From positions 1-52,896 of the forward strand of contig JAJZAN010000012.1 in NCBI GenBank assembly GCA_021799435.1: DNA of 52,896 nt, written 5' to 3'. The notes under the pieces were generated by a model that worked only from the letters and a program-made list of their open reading frames with translations, made no database searches and had not been told where the DNA came from. The position numbers and the translations under genes are program-made. The stretch's first letter is position 1, and each line of letters opens with the position of its first letter. This document shows positions 42,889-51,864 of this stretch, in pieces. Origin of the DNA: Bacillota bacterium (lineage in GTDB: Bacteria; Bacillota; Sulfobacillia; Sulfobacillales; Sulfobacillaceae).

Positions 42889-43976
42889 TGGACCCGCCAC
42901 AGAAAGAAGACCGTCTTGTCACTCCATCCAAAATCCCAGGGAACGTGGAAGCGGTCGTTGCTGTGCGTGTCGGTGAGCAGCACCCCTTTGGGGTCGTATC
43001 CGATGACGACAGCCGTATGCACAATACGGCCTTTTTCTTTGTAGCTGATGAGGTCGCCGGGAATAAGGGTCTGAATAGGTCCGTGCGGCCATTCTGGGCT
43101 TCCATGTGTTATCGAGGCGTACGATCCAGAAGCGATGAGACTGGCACGCCCGGTGCGGGACATGAAGTCAGCCAGCACTCGAGCATTGCTCCAAGCGGGG
43201 CTGCCTTCGTCGGTGTCTTGATCATAAGACCATTCGCTGGTCATGCGGAAGCCGCCCGCCCACAGCACCTGGGAAATCCAATTGGTACAATCCCCGCCGT
43301 TTCCATTGTAGTCCTGATAGGCCGCGTTGTAGCGGCCGCCGTTGCCGCACCCGGGCGCGTTGCCGCAGAACTCCTCGGCATAGGCCACGGCTTTCTGGCG
43401 GTTGGGGGACAGCTGGGCATGCGGCGTAGGTCCACCGAATTGTTGAGGCACCGTTTGCCCAGCCATGTCGTCGGGCAGCACAGGATTAAAGAAGTCGTCG
43501 GTGGCAAAGCGCCAGGTGCCGTTATCGTCCACAATGCTGAGTTGATGGCGGGAAGCGATGCCGAAGGACAGGGGTTTCTTGGCGAGACTCCGATAGTGGT
43601 AATGATAGTTTTCGCGCTCCCACACGGAAAAGCGAATGCGCGTGGGAGAAATCCACCAGACCCCATCAGTGTGAAGCCCGGTGGTAACCCCGGTCCATTG
43701 TATTCTGCGCATCTTCGCCCATCGGGTCAAATAATCGGACCGGACCTCTGCCACCTGCAACGCGTGCTGGGCGTCTGGAGTGTTCACGTAGAGGTTTTTC
43801 AGAGCCGCCAGTCGATGATGAACCATGTCGTTGAGCTCCTCTTGTACCAAGGGTTGCAAATGGGCTCGGGCCGCTTGTGCGGTCATATCCGACGACAAGG
43901 GATGCGGTGCCAAGAAATGAAACCAGGTCATTGCCAGCATGACCCATCGAATTAGTGCGTCCATGCCTGCTATCAT
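42876..43976 (-). CDS. secreted putative amidase (amidase_6 domain)
   Basis: A 366-residue exported protein: hydrophobic N-terminus (MLAMTWFHFLAPHPL), a helical and NTF2-like middle, then a C-terminal cysteine-hydrolase domain. The latter has YNGNGGDCTNWISQVLWAGG (nucleophile Cys) and IVHTAVVIGYDP (His). Amidase_6 proteins are linked to cell-wall turnover in spore formers. No clear ribosome binding site marks ATG 43976 or 43964. It is divergent from the alkyltransferase-like gene. Confidence 0.75.
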   Translation of the reverse strand: MIAGMDALIRWVMLAMTWFHFLAPHPLSSDMTAQAARAHLQPLVQEELNDMVHHRLAALKNLYVNTPDAQHALQVAEVRSDYLTRWAKMRRIQWTGVTTGLHTDGVWWISPTRIRFSVWERENYHYHYRSLAKKPLSFGIASRHQLSIVDDNGTWRFATDDFFNPVLPDDMAGQTVPQQFGGPTPHAQLSPNRQKAVAYAEEFCGNAPGCGNGGRYNAAYQDYNGNGGDCTNWISQVLWAGGFRMTSEWSYDQDTDEGSPAWSNARVLADFMSRTGRASLIASGSYASITHGSPEWPHGPIQTLIPGDLISYKEKGRIVHTAVVIGYDPKGVLLTDTHSNDRFHVPWDFGWSDKTVFFLWRVHYPG

Positions 43977-44013
43977 GGGTCATACGAGCGCATTTCATGC
44001 GGAGGGATGTCGA

Positions 44014-44547
44014 ATGCAGTGGGTGCAAGCAGAGCCCAACTCGCCGCGTCGGATAAGCGTTTTTTCGAGCCCCGTCGGTCCGTTGTGGGTGTGGCATGCA
44101 GGCAGCATTCTTTATGCGGCGGAATTTGGGGCAGGGCCGCTCGCTATGGCTGCCGAGTCTGCCATCGTGCCCATGCCGGGGTGGATTGCGCAGATCTTGG
44201 ACGATCTCTTTGCTGGGCATCCAAACAGCGATTGGGAACTCGCCGACACAGGATTCACGGCGTTAGAAAAGGCCCTCTTAAAGACAGCGGCCGAGATTCC
44301 TTTTGGGAGCACCTGCAGCTACTCGACCCTCGCACATTTAGCCGGGTTCCCGGGCAGGGCCCGGGCCGCTGGACGCGCCATGAGCCGCGCACCTTTGGCG
44401 TATCTTATTCCGACTCACCGGATCATCCGCGCGGATGGCACGGCGGCGGAATGCCAACGCGACCCGCTCAATGACCTGCTGCGCCGCTTTGAACACATCG
44501 AGTTGGTCCCTCCACGCTATTCGAACAGACGGCGGTATGCTCCATAG
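44014..44547 (+). CDS. alkyltransferase-like protein, Thr replacing catalytic Cys
   Basis: Homologue of the O6-alkylguanine-DNA methyltransferase C-terminal domain, 177 residues. [16 protein letters not shown] (HTH) and ARAAGRAM (Arg finger region) are kept. The site that should read PCHRV is IPTHRII (Thr134). Without Cys it cannot accept an alkyl group. Known alkyltransferase-like (ATL) proteins carry Trp or Ala there and flag damage for nucleotide excision repair. I infer a similar sensing role. ATG 44014 has GGAGGG 7 nt upstream. Its 3' end overlaps msrB by 31 bp. Confidence 0.82.
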   Translation: MQWVQAEPNSPRRISVFSSPVGPLWVWHAGSILYAAEFGAGPLAMAAESAIVPMPGWIAQILDDLFAGHPNSDWELADTGFTALEKALLKTAAEIPFGSTCSYSTLAHLAGFPGRARAAGRAMSRAPLAYLIPTHRIIRADGTAAECQRDPLNDLLRRFEHIELVPPRYSNRRRYAP

Positions 44548-44945
44548 CCTTCCTTGTCCAAATCGGCCTTGGGAATAAACCGCAGGGAGGCCGAATTGAT
44601 GCAATAGCGCAGGCCGCCCGTCTCCTCTGGACCGTCGGAAAAGACATGACCCAGGTGCGAGTCGGCCGTTTGGCTGCGCACCTCGACGCGGCGCATGCCG
44701 TGCGAGAGGTCGGTCTTCTCCACAATTTCTTCGGGGTTCAAGGGGCGGGTAAAACTGGGCCATCCACAACCGGCGTCATACTGGTCCCGACTCGAGAACA
44801 AGGGCTGGCCGGAAACCACGTCCACGTACAGGCCTTCTTCGGTGTTGTTCCAGAATTCGTTGCGAAACGGCGGCTCAGTCGCGTTCAATTGTGTGACTTG
44901 GTATTGCATGGGGGTGAGCGTGGATAGCCGGTCTCTTTTGTCCAT
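44517..44945 (-). CDS. msrB: peptide methionine-R-sulfoxide reductase
   Basis: Repairs methionine-R-sulfoxide; 142 residues. [31 protein letters not shown] (catalytic Cys) and RFIPKAD are canonical. The two CxxC zinc pairs of many MsrB are absent, so it is the zinc-free type. ATG 44945 has AGGAGG 5 nt upstream. It converges on, and overlaps, the ATL gene by 31 bp. It is divergent from the isochorismatase-fold gene across 91 bp. Confidence 0.93.
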   Translation of the reverse strand: MDKRDRLSTLTPMQYQVTQLNATEPPFRNEFWNNTEEGLYVDVVSGQPLFSSRDQYDAGCGWPSFTRPLNPEEIVEKTDLSHGMRRVEVRSQTADSHLGHVFSDGPEETGGLRYCINSASLRFIPKADLDKEGYGAYRRLFE

Positions 44946-45002
44946 GGAAGCCTCCTGTTTTTTCTTTATGGTACCCGAACGCCCATGCACTGGAAACGCT
45001 TT

Positions 45003-45011
45003 TGGTATTAT
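45003..45011 (+). promoter_or_regulatory. extended -10 of the isochorismatase-fold gene
   Basis: TGGTATTAT is TGn plus TATTAT (5/6). It lies 25 bp before ATG 45037. No good -35 is seen. Confidence 0.35.
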
Positions 45012-45036
45012 GGGAGCGACATGGAGGGATGACGGC

Positions 45037-45594
45037 ATGAACAAGAGCGCCTTATTGGTTATGGACGTACAGAATGGCATTGTCAGAAACTATGCTGGCG
45101 ACGAGGCGGTGCTGAGTCCGCTGCAACGTGCTCTGGCTAAGGCCCGGGAACGTGAACTGGCGGTGATTTTTGTGCGTGTAGCATTTCGACCCGGGTATCT
45201 GGACGTCAGTTCCAACAACCGGTCCTTTTCGGCCCTGAAAGGCCGGGGAGGCATGTTGGAGACCGACGAGGCTACCCAGATCTGGGCCGGAGTCGAACCG
45301 CACCCGGGGGAGGTCGTGGTGGTCAAGCGTCGGGTGAGCGCCTTTGCCGGCAGCGGTCTCGATCTGGTTCTCCGTTCCATGGACATCGACCACCTCATCT
45401 TATCCGGCATCGCGACGAGCGGCGTGGTGCTGTCCACCCTACGGCAGGCCGCCGATATGGACTTCCGGCTTACCGTGCTGTCTGATGCCTGCCTGGACGC
45501 GGATCCGGAGGTGCATCGGGTGCTGATGGAAAAGGTGTTTCCCCGCCAGGCGGCGGTGATGACCACGGCGGAATGGGGTGGACTGTTCCCCTAA
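45037..45594 (+). CDS. isochorismatase-fold hydrolase without the usual Cys
   Basis: Cytoplasmic isochorismatase-like hydrolase of 185 residues. Asp in LLVMDVQNG and Lys in [13 protein letters not shown] match two of three catalytic positions. The nucleophile region reads [15 protein letters not shown], where cysteine hydrolases have Cys. Proteins of this TSGVV subgroup are common, but the reaction is not known to me. ATG 45037 has GGAGGG upstream. Confidence 0.78.
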   Translation: MNKSALLVMDVQNGIVRNYAGDEAVLSPLQRALAKARERELAVIFVRVAFRPGYLDVSSNNRSFSALKGRGGMLETDEATQIWAGVEPHPGEVVVVKRRVSAFAGSGLDLVLRSMDIDHLILSGIATSGVVLSTLRQAADMDFRLTVLSDACLDADPEVHRVLMEKVFPRQAAVMTTAEWGGLFP

Positions 45595-45815
45595 GCTCAC
45601 GCTTCTGGCGGCTTTACCCATGGGCTGCGGGCGTCCAGGGGTCAGGTGCCGTGTTGTTTAGGAGTGCGGCAATCCGTCATATCCCCGAGAGCCCGAACGC
45701 ACGGCGATAAGACTCCTGCGCCGCGATGCCGCTCGGACAGATAGTGCATGGATAGCCAATCTTTCCCGGTTTCGTCAGGTTCCGCGGCCCGGTATACTGG
45801 AGGCACAAGTGGGGA

Positions 45816-46976
45816 GTGAGAACAGTTAGTCGTAAACATATCTGGCATGCCGGCCTGCTGGCGGCGGGTCTGATAAGCAGCGTGTGGATGGGCGGGCTGG
45901 TTTCGGCCGCCTCCTTTCCGTCGTCCTCATTTGCGGTTACCGCGCTGCCGGCCTTTTACGGGTTTACGAAAACGGTGACCCTCACCAACAACAGTTCGAA
46001 TGCGGCGTTTAACGTTAAGGCCCAGGTGGTCCTGCTGCCGCCCCGAACCGCTTACGCACACGTGTCGCTGACAGGGTATTCGCGTCCGGCTGTGGCAACG
46101 TATTACGATCGCTCGGGAAATCTGGTTGGCACCTATGAATGGAGTCAGATTGCGCCCCACCATTCGGTCACCGTGACGCTCCATTACCAGGCCACTTCGT
46201 CGGACATTTCCTACCACCTGCCCGCGCAGTATCCGCCTTATAGCACGGCGTCTGCGATTGTCCAGCGGTATACCAATCCCAGCTTGGAAGCTCGGCAAGT
46301 CGAGACCGACGCTCCAGCCATTGAGGCCCTCGACCAGTCGTTGGTTGGAGGCCTGACAAATCCCTATCAGCGGGCGTCTGTGCTCTTCCAGTGGGTGGCC
46401 CAGCATATTCGGTACAATTACAGCGACAAGGCCTCGGGGTCGGCTCTGGCAACATTGAGAGCCAGACGAGGCGTATGCAGCGATATTGCCGAGCTCTATG
46501 TCTCGATGCTTAGGACTGATCAAATTCCAGCCCGCCTTATCAACGGCTATGTCACCAACAATGGTCGGGGCCACGGCGGTCTGCACCAATGGGTCGAGTT
46601 CTATTTGCCTTCCGTAGGATGGGTGGTGGCCGACCCGACCTGGCGGGCAGGATACTTCGCGGAACTCCAGGACGATTGGCACGTCCCTTTGTATGTCGGC
46701 CTGCGGCCTGCCATCAGTGTGCAGTGGCAGGCCGGCGGGGGAGACACCCGCCTCGGCATTGCCTATCACTACCATTTCGTGACCGAGCAAAGTCCTTTCG
46801 TCACGCGGCATGTGAATCTGCCAGTGCTGTCGGTAGACACAGCCATTGTTAGACACCGTACCGCGGGCCACCAATCGTCCTCGGGCGGCCTGGCTCAAGT
46901 CTGGCATCGGACTGAGATCTGGCTGGGGCAATACTGGCTCAGGGCGAGAATTTTGTGGCGGGACCTCGGCATCTAA
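45816..46976 (+). CDS. secreted transglutaminase-like protein
   Basis: A 386-residue exported protein: signal peptide (WHAGLLAAGLISSVWMGGLVSA), a beta-sandwich region, then a transglutaminase-like core. The core has RRGVCSDIAELYVSMLR (Cys, about residue 220), GLHQWVEFYLPSVGWVVADPTW (His, Asp) and the usual GY. Such enzymes are usually proteases or cross-linkers of wall proteins. Start GTG 45816; its GGAGG is 12 nt away, so a later start is possible. Ends in a 4-bp CTAA overlap with the aldolase gene. Confidence 0.8.
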   Translation: MRTVSRKHIWHAGLLAAGLISSVWMGGLVSAASFPSSSFAVTALPAFYGFTKTVTLTNNSSNAAFNVKAQVVLLPPRTAYAHVSLTGYSRPAVATYYDRSGNLVGTYEWSQIAPHHSVTVTLHYQATSSDISYHLPAQYPPYSTASAIVQRYTNPSLEARQVETDAPAIEALDQSLVGGLTNPYQRASVLFQWVAQHIRYNYSDKASGSALATLRARRGVCSDIAELYVSMLRTDQIPARLINGYVTNNGRGHGGLHQWVEFYLPSVGWVVADPTWRAGYFAELQDDWHVPLYVGLRPAISVQWQAGGGDTRLGIAYHYHFVTEQSPFVTRHVNLPVLSVDTAIVRHRTAGHQSSSGGLAQVWHRTEIWLGQYWLRARILWRDLGI

Positions 46977-47734
46977 TCGAGGAAGTCCGGCTCCTGTTTA
47001 AGAATCATCTCCCACAGCGGCTGAAAGCTGAACCACCCGGCCAGCGGCAGTCCGATTTGGTCATGGGTCAGTTGCGCGTATTCTGGATTAATCACATGCG
47101 GAGTTCCGGCAGCTTCGGCCGCCAATTGCGCCTGACAGGTCTTTTCCATGGTGATAAACCAGAAGGCCGCCTCATCCACGCTCTGTCCCACCGTCAGGAG
47201 TCCGTGGTTTTGCAGGATGATAGCTTTCATGGAGCCCAACTGTTGAGCGATGCGCCGACCTTCGGCGGGATCGAGCACGACGCCGGTATATTCCCTCATC
47301 AGAGCGTGGTCGTTGTAGAACGAGCAGGCATCTTGGGTGATAGGGTCTAAGAGTCGTCCCAAAGAGGACCAGGCCTTACCGTAGATCGAATGGCTGTGAG
47401 CCGCCGCGACCACGTCCGGACGGGCCTGATGGATGGCGGCGTGAATGGTGAACGCCGCGGCATTAATCTGACCCTGGCCTTCCAGAACGTGTCCCTCATG
47501 GTCCACCAGGATGAGGTCCGACGCACGCAAGTTGCCGAAGTAGCGGCCAAAGGGATTCACCCAAAAGCGGTCGGTATGTTCCGGATCACGGGCGGTAATG
47601 TGTCCGGCCACCCCTTCATCAAATCCATAGCGGGCAAATAAGCGGAAGGCGCCGGCTAGACGCTCCTTAAGGTGCTGGCGGGCATCCTCATAAGTCGCAT
47701 GGTGGGGGGGAACGAGACTCGGCTTAAGTTCCAT
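46973..47734 (-). CDS. class II aldolase/adducin family protein
   Basis: A 253-residue zinc aldolase-like enzyme (L-fuculose-phosphate aldolase fold). AGHITARDPEH, AAAHSHSIYGKAWSSLG (His ligands) and LQNHGLLTVGQSVDEA (third His) are in order. The acidic residue that acts in catalysis is near EYTGVVLD. Substrate unknown. ATG 47734 has GGAGG 7 nt upstream. The longer open frame to 47914 is not homologous. Confidence 0.85.
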   Translation of the reverse strand: MELKPSLVPPHHATYEDARQHLKERLAGAFRLFARYGFDEGVAGHITARDPEHTDRFWVNPFGRYFGNLRASDLILVDHEGHVLEGQGQINAAAFTIHAAIHQARPDVVAAAHSHSIYGKAWSSLGRLLDPITQDACSFYNDHALMREYTGVVLDPAEGRRIAQQLGSMKAIILQNHGLLTVGQSVDEAAFWFITMEKTCQAQLAAEAAGTPHVINPEYAQLTHDQIGLPLAGWFSFQPLWEMILKQEPDFLD

Positions 47735-47864
47735 GGGGCATCCTCCTCTTTTCCCCCATGCTATCCCTTGGCAGAAGTGCTGGCAATTGCCCAGAGAAGC
47801 GGGAACTTGATAAGATGCCATTATGCAGGGCGTGTGATGAAAACGCCTCGTGGAGGGAGAGGGA

Positions 47865-48866
47865 ATGGCGCAGCGATTGGTCATCGTGGGAGCCGGGGCG
47901 ATTGGCGGGACCATTTCTGCTTACCTGGAGAGGGCTGGCATTCCCACCCACCTGGTAGACGTCAATGGGGAGCATGTGAACGCCATTCGCCAGCGGGGCT
48001 TAGTCATCGATGCATTCAACGAATCTTTTCGCGTTGACGTGCCGGCGGACACCCCGGACACATTCCAAGGGGGATTGGAGGAGGTCTTTTTGGCCACCAA
48101 AGCGCCCCACACCGAGGCCGCCATGGAATGGATTACGCCGCGGCTCATTCCGTCCGGCTGGGTTATGTCAGCACAAAACGGATTGAATGAACTCGCGATT
48201 GCCCGGCACATCGGACGGCACCGCACCATCGGCTGTTTTGTGAACTTCTCATCCGATGTGATGGCTCCGGGGGTGATTAGTTACGGGGGACCGGGAACTT
48301 TTGCGATTGGGGAGTGGGATGGTCCGGTATCACGCCGCGTGGATCGCATCGGGGGTTGGATTGCGCACTTTATTAATCCGGTGCTCACGGACAATATCTG
48401 GGGGTTTCTATGGTCCAAACTGGCTTATGGAGCCGTGCTGTTTGCCACCGCAACGACAGACGAGACCATGGCCGACTGTGTGGACCATCCCCGCTATCGT
48501 GCGGTGCTGCGAGCCATTGGTGCGGAAGTGGTTGGGCTGGCTCGCCTGCAGGACATCGAACTGGTGCCCTTCGACGGGTGGGACCCCAACGCACTTGACA
48601 ATGACCGTGACGCCGATGCCATGTTCGACCGCCTGTCCCAAGTCATGCGCCGCAATCTCAAGGTGCGAACGGGGGTTTGGCGGGACATGGCAGTCCATCA
48701 TCGGCGCACCGAGGTGGATTCGCAATACGGACCGGTGCTGGACATTGCCAGCGAGCATGAGTACCCGATACCGAAACTGACCGCTCTTGTTGGCATGATT
48801 CACGCTCTGGAGCGGGATGCATTGGGGCGCGGCCTCTCCAACTTGGAAACGCTCTTAAATGCGTAG
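47865..48866 (+). CDS. ketopantoate reductase (ApbA/PanE) family protein
   Basis: NAD(P)-dependent 2-dehydropantoate-2-reductase-like protein of 333 residues. The nucleotide motif GAGAIGGTISAYL (9-21), LATKAP and SAQNGLNEL are present, with the conserved Lys in FLWSKLAYG. The C-terminal domain is larger than that of standard PanE, so another 2-keto acid may be the substrate. ATG 47865 has GGAGGGAGAGGG upstream. It is divergent from the aldolase gene. Confidence 0.8.
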   Translation: MAQRLVIVGAGAIGGTISAYLERAGIPTHLVDVNGEHVNAIRQRGLVIDAFNESFRVDVPADTPDTFQGGLEEVFLATKAPHTEAAMEWITPRLIPSGWVMSAQNGLNELAIARHIGRHRTIGCFVNFSSDVMAPGVISYGGPGTFAIGEWDGPVSRRVDRIGGWIAHFINPVLTDNIWGFLWSKLAYGAVLFATATTDETMADCVDHPRYRAVLRAIGAEVVGLARLQDIELVPFDGWDPNALDNDRDADAMFDRLSQVMRRNLKVRTGVWRDMAVHHRRTEVDSQYGPVLDIASEHEYPIPKLTALVGMIHALERDALGRGLSNLETLLNA

Positions 48867-48875
48867 CCCTTCGGC

Positions 48876-49214
48876 CTACGCACCTGACGGGTCTGGTTGT
48901 CCTTCGATATACGCCAGCAGAGGTTCGTGTCCATACTTTTCAGCAGCCAGTCGATCTTTCACGCGCATGACCGCTTCCAGATCCACGTCATAGAGATTGG
49001 CCAACGCGGCCACATAGTAGAGTACATCGTATAATTCCTCATCCAGCGTGCCCTTTATTTGTCCTGTGTCGGCCCATCGCGTATCCTGCCGCATGGCCCG
49101 AGCCAACTCTCCGACCTCTTCCATCAACTTGGTGAGATAGAAAAACGTGTGGTCGGGGCGGAAATCCACCTGCCGGATTGCGTGCTGCAACGACTTTAAG
49201 GTGACCTCAGCCAT
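48876..49214 (-). CDS. MazG-like nucleotide pyrophosphohydrolase
   Basis: An all-alpha NTP pyrophosphatase-like protein of 112 residues. KLMEEVGELARAM and LDEELYDVLYYVAAL give the ExxE and ExxD metal sites. It is of the short, single-domain dUTPase/MazG type. ATG 49214 has GGGAGG 8-9 nt upstream. Confidence 0.85.
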   Translation of the reverse strand: MAEVTLKSLQHAIRQVDFRPDHTFFYLTKLMEEVGELARAMRQDTRWADTGQIKGTLDEELYDVLYYVAALANLYDVDLEAVMRVKDRLAAEKYGHEPLLAYIEGQPDPSGA

Positions 49215-49496
49215 TCACTCGATCCTCCCTGGCGTATGGTGTAGCCTCAAAATGCTTCTCTACCCGAGTTTCGCCGATGCGGTGAAACTTGTCCACCACT
49301 TAGCGGATCTTGCGGAAACCAGTATCTGCGCGCGGGCGGTGGGCTCTCTGTATGCCGAAATCGCCCCTTCGCTATCGCAACAGCCCTGCGTAGGATCTAC
49401 CAGGCCAAACGCGCGTCATGAAGCGATGCCCACTTGGAGGACCGCGATTGCGGCCACCTCCGCATCCACTCAGGGCGGCCTAAAGGGGATGAGAGT
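49215..49496. other. decayed coding remnants
   Basis: No intact gene. On the plus strand the stretch about 49350-49420 resembles the end of a sigma or HTH protein only if two frames are joined (YAEIA in one, FAIATALRRIYQAKRAS in another). It is likely a degraded gene. Confidence 0.35.
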
Positions 49497-49912
49497 GTGG
49501 AAGAAACGCAGGACCGATATACCGCGTGGGAGCCCAGTTCACCGAGCAGCTCAATTACTCCAATCCGCTGGCTCAGACTGTGGAGACCGTTTGGTATAAC
49601 AACTACCGCTACTTTTGACTGCACCAGCATACCCAGGCTTTTTGGATCGATCCGCCGCAGGTTCCGGTCAAGGAGTACCTGTTTTATTATCCCAGCAGCA
49701 GCGATCCAACACAGCCGGGGGATCCCACCGGCCACTTCCCGGTGTTAAGCCTCATACCGGGAAGCTACCACTACCAACATGTCATGGAAGAGGTGCAGTT
49801 TATTGTGCCTCGCGGCTACGATCCGGCTCGGTTTCGGTCGGAGGACGCGATCAAGGCCAGCAACTATCCCATTATCCCGACGGGCAACTACTTTGTGCGA
49901 GCCGTACTCTAG
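49497..49912 (+). pseudogene. degenerate tandem copy of the 49928 protein
   Basis: In one frame the DNA reads QFTEQLNYSNPLAQTVETVW and runs to PIIPTGNYFVRAVL at TAG 49910-49912. This parallels TEQLDYNNPLLQPIETAW and PIISSGNYVN of the intact neighbour. A TGA at 49616-49618 interrupts it after YRYF. Near 49520-49526 the frame must also shift to reach the possible GTG 49497 start (AAAGGGGATGA upstream). The N-terminal peptidoglycan-binding domain of the intact copy is missing. Confidence 0.8.
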
Positions 49913-49927
49913 AAAGGGGGCGAAACG

Positions 49928-50533
49928 ATGAGCGATACCTTGACCTGCACGACCGTCACCTTGACGCAACCGTACACTACGGGCGCCAATGTCAAAGCCA
50001 TTCAGAATGCACTGGAGTCGCTGGGATTCAACATTGGGCCAATCGACGGGATTTTTGGGCCGGGCACCGCTGCGGGCGTGCAGGCATTTAAACAGTGGAA
50101 CGGCATCACGCCGGTGGTGGACCTCCCGATATACGATAAGTTAGGCGTGCGCTGCGTGAGCAGCCCGCAGCTGACGGAGCAGCTCGACTATAACAATCCG
50201 CTGCTGCAACCGATTGAAACGGCGTGGGTCGACGGCAAGAAGTATTGGGCATTCGGCCCCAACATTCCGCTGCTGATCGACCCCTCGAAAACCAAAGTGG
50301 CGCAGGAGTATGTGATTGTTTACAGCGTGAGCGAAGCGCATGATTGGGCCGAATTCGTCCCCTTGCAACTCAACATCTATGACTCCATTCCGGGGGACCC
50401 ACAGTACAGCCCGATTTGGCATCTCAACTGGGTTGTCGTCCCGCCAAGCTACGCAGCCAACACGCTTCGTTCAGCCCAGGACGTGCTGGCTTCCCACTAC
50501 CCCATTATTTCGAGCGGCAACTACGTCAATTGA
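49928..50533 (+). CDS. peptidoglycan-binding-domain protein with an unknown C-terminal domain
   Basis: A 201-residue protein without an obvious signal peptide. Residues about 14-62 form a PG_binding_1 domain (VKAIQNALESLGFNIGPIDG, then FGPGTAAGVQAFKQWNG). The C-terminal 130 residues, aromatic and Pro-rich (TEQLDYNNPLLQPIETAW, KKYWAFGPNIPLLI, HYPIISSGNYVN), match only the decayed copy upstream; I know no family. ATG 49928 follows AAAGGGGGCGAAACG. A terminator at 50571-50598 ends it. Confidence 0.75.
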   Translation: MSDTLTCTTVTLTQPYTTGANVKAIQNALESLGFNIGPIDGIFGPGTAAGVQAFKQWNGITPVVDLPIYDKLGVRCVSSPQLTEQLDYNNPLLQPIETAWVDGKKYWAFGPNIPLLIDPSKTKVAQEYVIVYSVSEAHDWAEFVPLQLNIYDSIPGDPQYSPIWHLNWVVVPPSYAANTLRSAQDVLASHYPIISSGNYVN

Positions 50534-50570
50534 GCGGTTCTCTAACAGCCGGCGTGTCCGGCTAGGCGGT

Positions 50571-50598
50571 AGCGCTCCCCAACTCGGGGAGCGTTTTC
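50571..50598 (+). terminator. rho-independent terminator
   Basis: GCGCTCCCC pairs with GGGGAGCG around AACTC, followed by TTTTCT. A second hairpin, AGCCGG/CCGGCT, lies just upstream (50547-50563). Confidence 0.8.
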
Positions 50599-50703
50599 TC
50601 CATGGTCGGAACCGCGCAGCGCATCTGGGGGTAAGACCGTTTGTGGAGCGTGTAATAGTCTAGCGAGAGAAGCGGCGGCGTGACTCGAGGGAGGGACTAA
50701 TCG

Positions 50704-51290
50704 GTGGACGTCTGGGACGATTCGGAGAGCGTACAGCGCTACGTGTGGCGCCAGCGGATGGAGCCCGATTACGTGGAGGAGCCTGCGCTGAGAAGCGTGT
50801 TTCCGCCGCTGGCGGGGGCTACGGTGGGATTTGGGCGCAGGGAGCGGCGGTTGGGCGGTGCGAATGCTGCAAGAGGGGGCTCGCCAAGTCATGGCGGTAG
50901 AACCGTCCACGGCGATGAGGGAACTCCAGATTCGGGCTCCGCGAATCCGATGGATTAGATGCCGCATGGAAGAGGTGTCGTTTCAGTCTAAGAGTGTCGA
51001 CGTCGTACTGAGGGTACGGAGCCTCCAGTACGTCGAGCGGGCGGGGGAGGTTATGGAGCATGTGTTTGGGTGGTTGAGACCCGGCGGCTGTGCGGTTCAC
51101 ACAATCTGTAGACCATTATATTGAAGCGATCCATTCACAGAATGGGTTTTCCAGGGAGCGTATGGCGGAGGTCCGCCAGTTGGAATTCGATCGTCGGGTC
51201 CGGGACCTCGTAACCCCTTATGCGGCGCAGGGATGGTTGGATCTCGAGGTCCGAGCCCAGGTCACATGGGGACGCCCAATCGGGTGCTAG
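50704..51290 (+). pseudogene. class I SAM-dependent methyltransferase pseudogene
   Basis: Three frames together rebuild a methyltransferase of about 195 residues. Frame 1 from GTG 50704: DDSESVQRYVWRQRMEPDY. Frame 2 from about 50826: DLGAGSGGWAVRMLQEGA (SAM motif I), then YVERAGEVMEHVFGWLRPGG. Frame 3 from about 51090: RFTQSVDHYIEAIHSQNGF, ending at TAG 51288. Frameshifts near 50822-50830 and 51085-51095. Confidence 0.82.
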
Positions 51291-51340
51291 TTATTGGAGG
51301 TGCGGCGGTCAGCCAGTGGTTTCGATACGAGGGAGTACCC

Positions 51341-51552
51341 ATGGATTATGAACTAAGACTGCTGGACGAGTCCACCTGGCCGGATTTTTCCGACCAGGTC
51401 GCGCGACATGATGGCGTGTGGGGCGGATGTTTGGGTATGGCCTTTCACCCGGAGGCGGCCAGGAGAGGACGGAACAAATGTCTCGTTGACCGAAAATGAT
51501 GGCGCGGGGTCGCTCCAACGCGTTCGTCTGGGCCGGGGTCTTCGAGTTTTAA
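51341..51552 (+). pseudogene. truncated GNAT acetyltransferase pseudogene
   Basis: ATG 51341 (GGGAG upstream) opens LRLLDESTWPDFSDQVARHD, then GVWGGCLGMAFHPEAARRG, the N-terminus of a known GNAT group. The frame ends at TGA 51497-51499. A second frame continues with ARGRSNAFVWAGVFEF, which fits the next strand, and stops at 51552. The acetyl-CoA-binding half is gone. Confidence 0.7.
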
Positions 51553-51864
51553 ACGCTAATCGTGGTCCCTCAACACATCACAAGATTGGAACGTCACTGC
51601 AATCCAGTCAATGCGCCCTGCTATAGGTGCCGTGGTCGCAGAGACGAATTTATGTGGCGCCGCCCGAGCTTGAACGAAGCTGCGACTGGACATGCCACGC
51701 CCGCGTTCTTGTGCTGTTCCGCACTTTTCTGTGTCACCCGGTCATGTTGCGCCAATGATCCGCATGTTTCGCAGGACTTGCTTGACGCGCTTTTATGAGT
51801 GCTACGGCTAGGCGATGCGGCCGGTGGCCCGGGCGAGCCCTCGCCGGTCGCCCACCAAACGCCA
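51553..51864. other. gene-free stretch, possibly insertion-sequence debris
   Basis: No supported gene. Bases around 51715-51770, containing TGTGTCACCCGGTCATGTTGCG, loosely recall the outer ends of IS21-like elements. No transposase or paired repeat is present, so I do not call one. Confidence 0.3.

Noticed and set aside
42843-43955. 370-codon open frame on the plus strand
   Set aside because: It is antisense to the amidase gene, which has a signal peptide and catalytic Cys/His motifs; the plus frame shows no family features.
45927-46931. 334-codon open frame on the minus strand
   Set aside because: It mirrors the transglutaminase gene, whose catalytic motifs are clear; the reverse frame is compositionally odd.
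51700-51780. IS21-like insertion sequence end
   Set aside because: The resemblance is limited to a short GTGTCACCC-type stretch; no transposase and no inverted repeat partner is visible.
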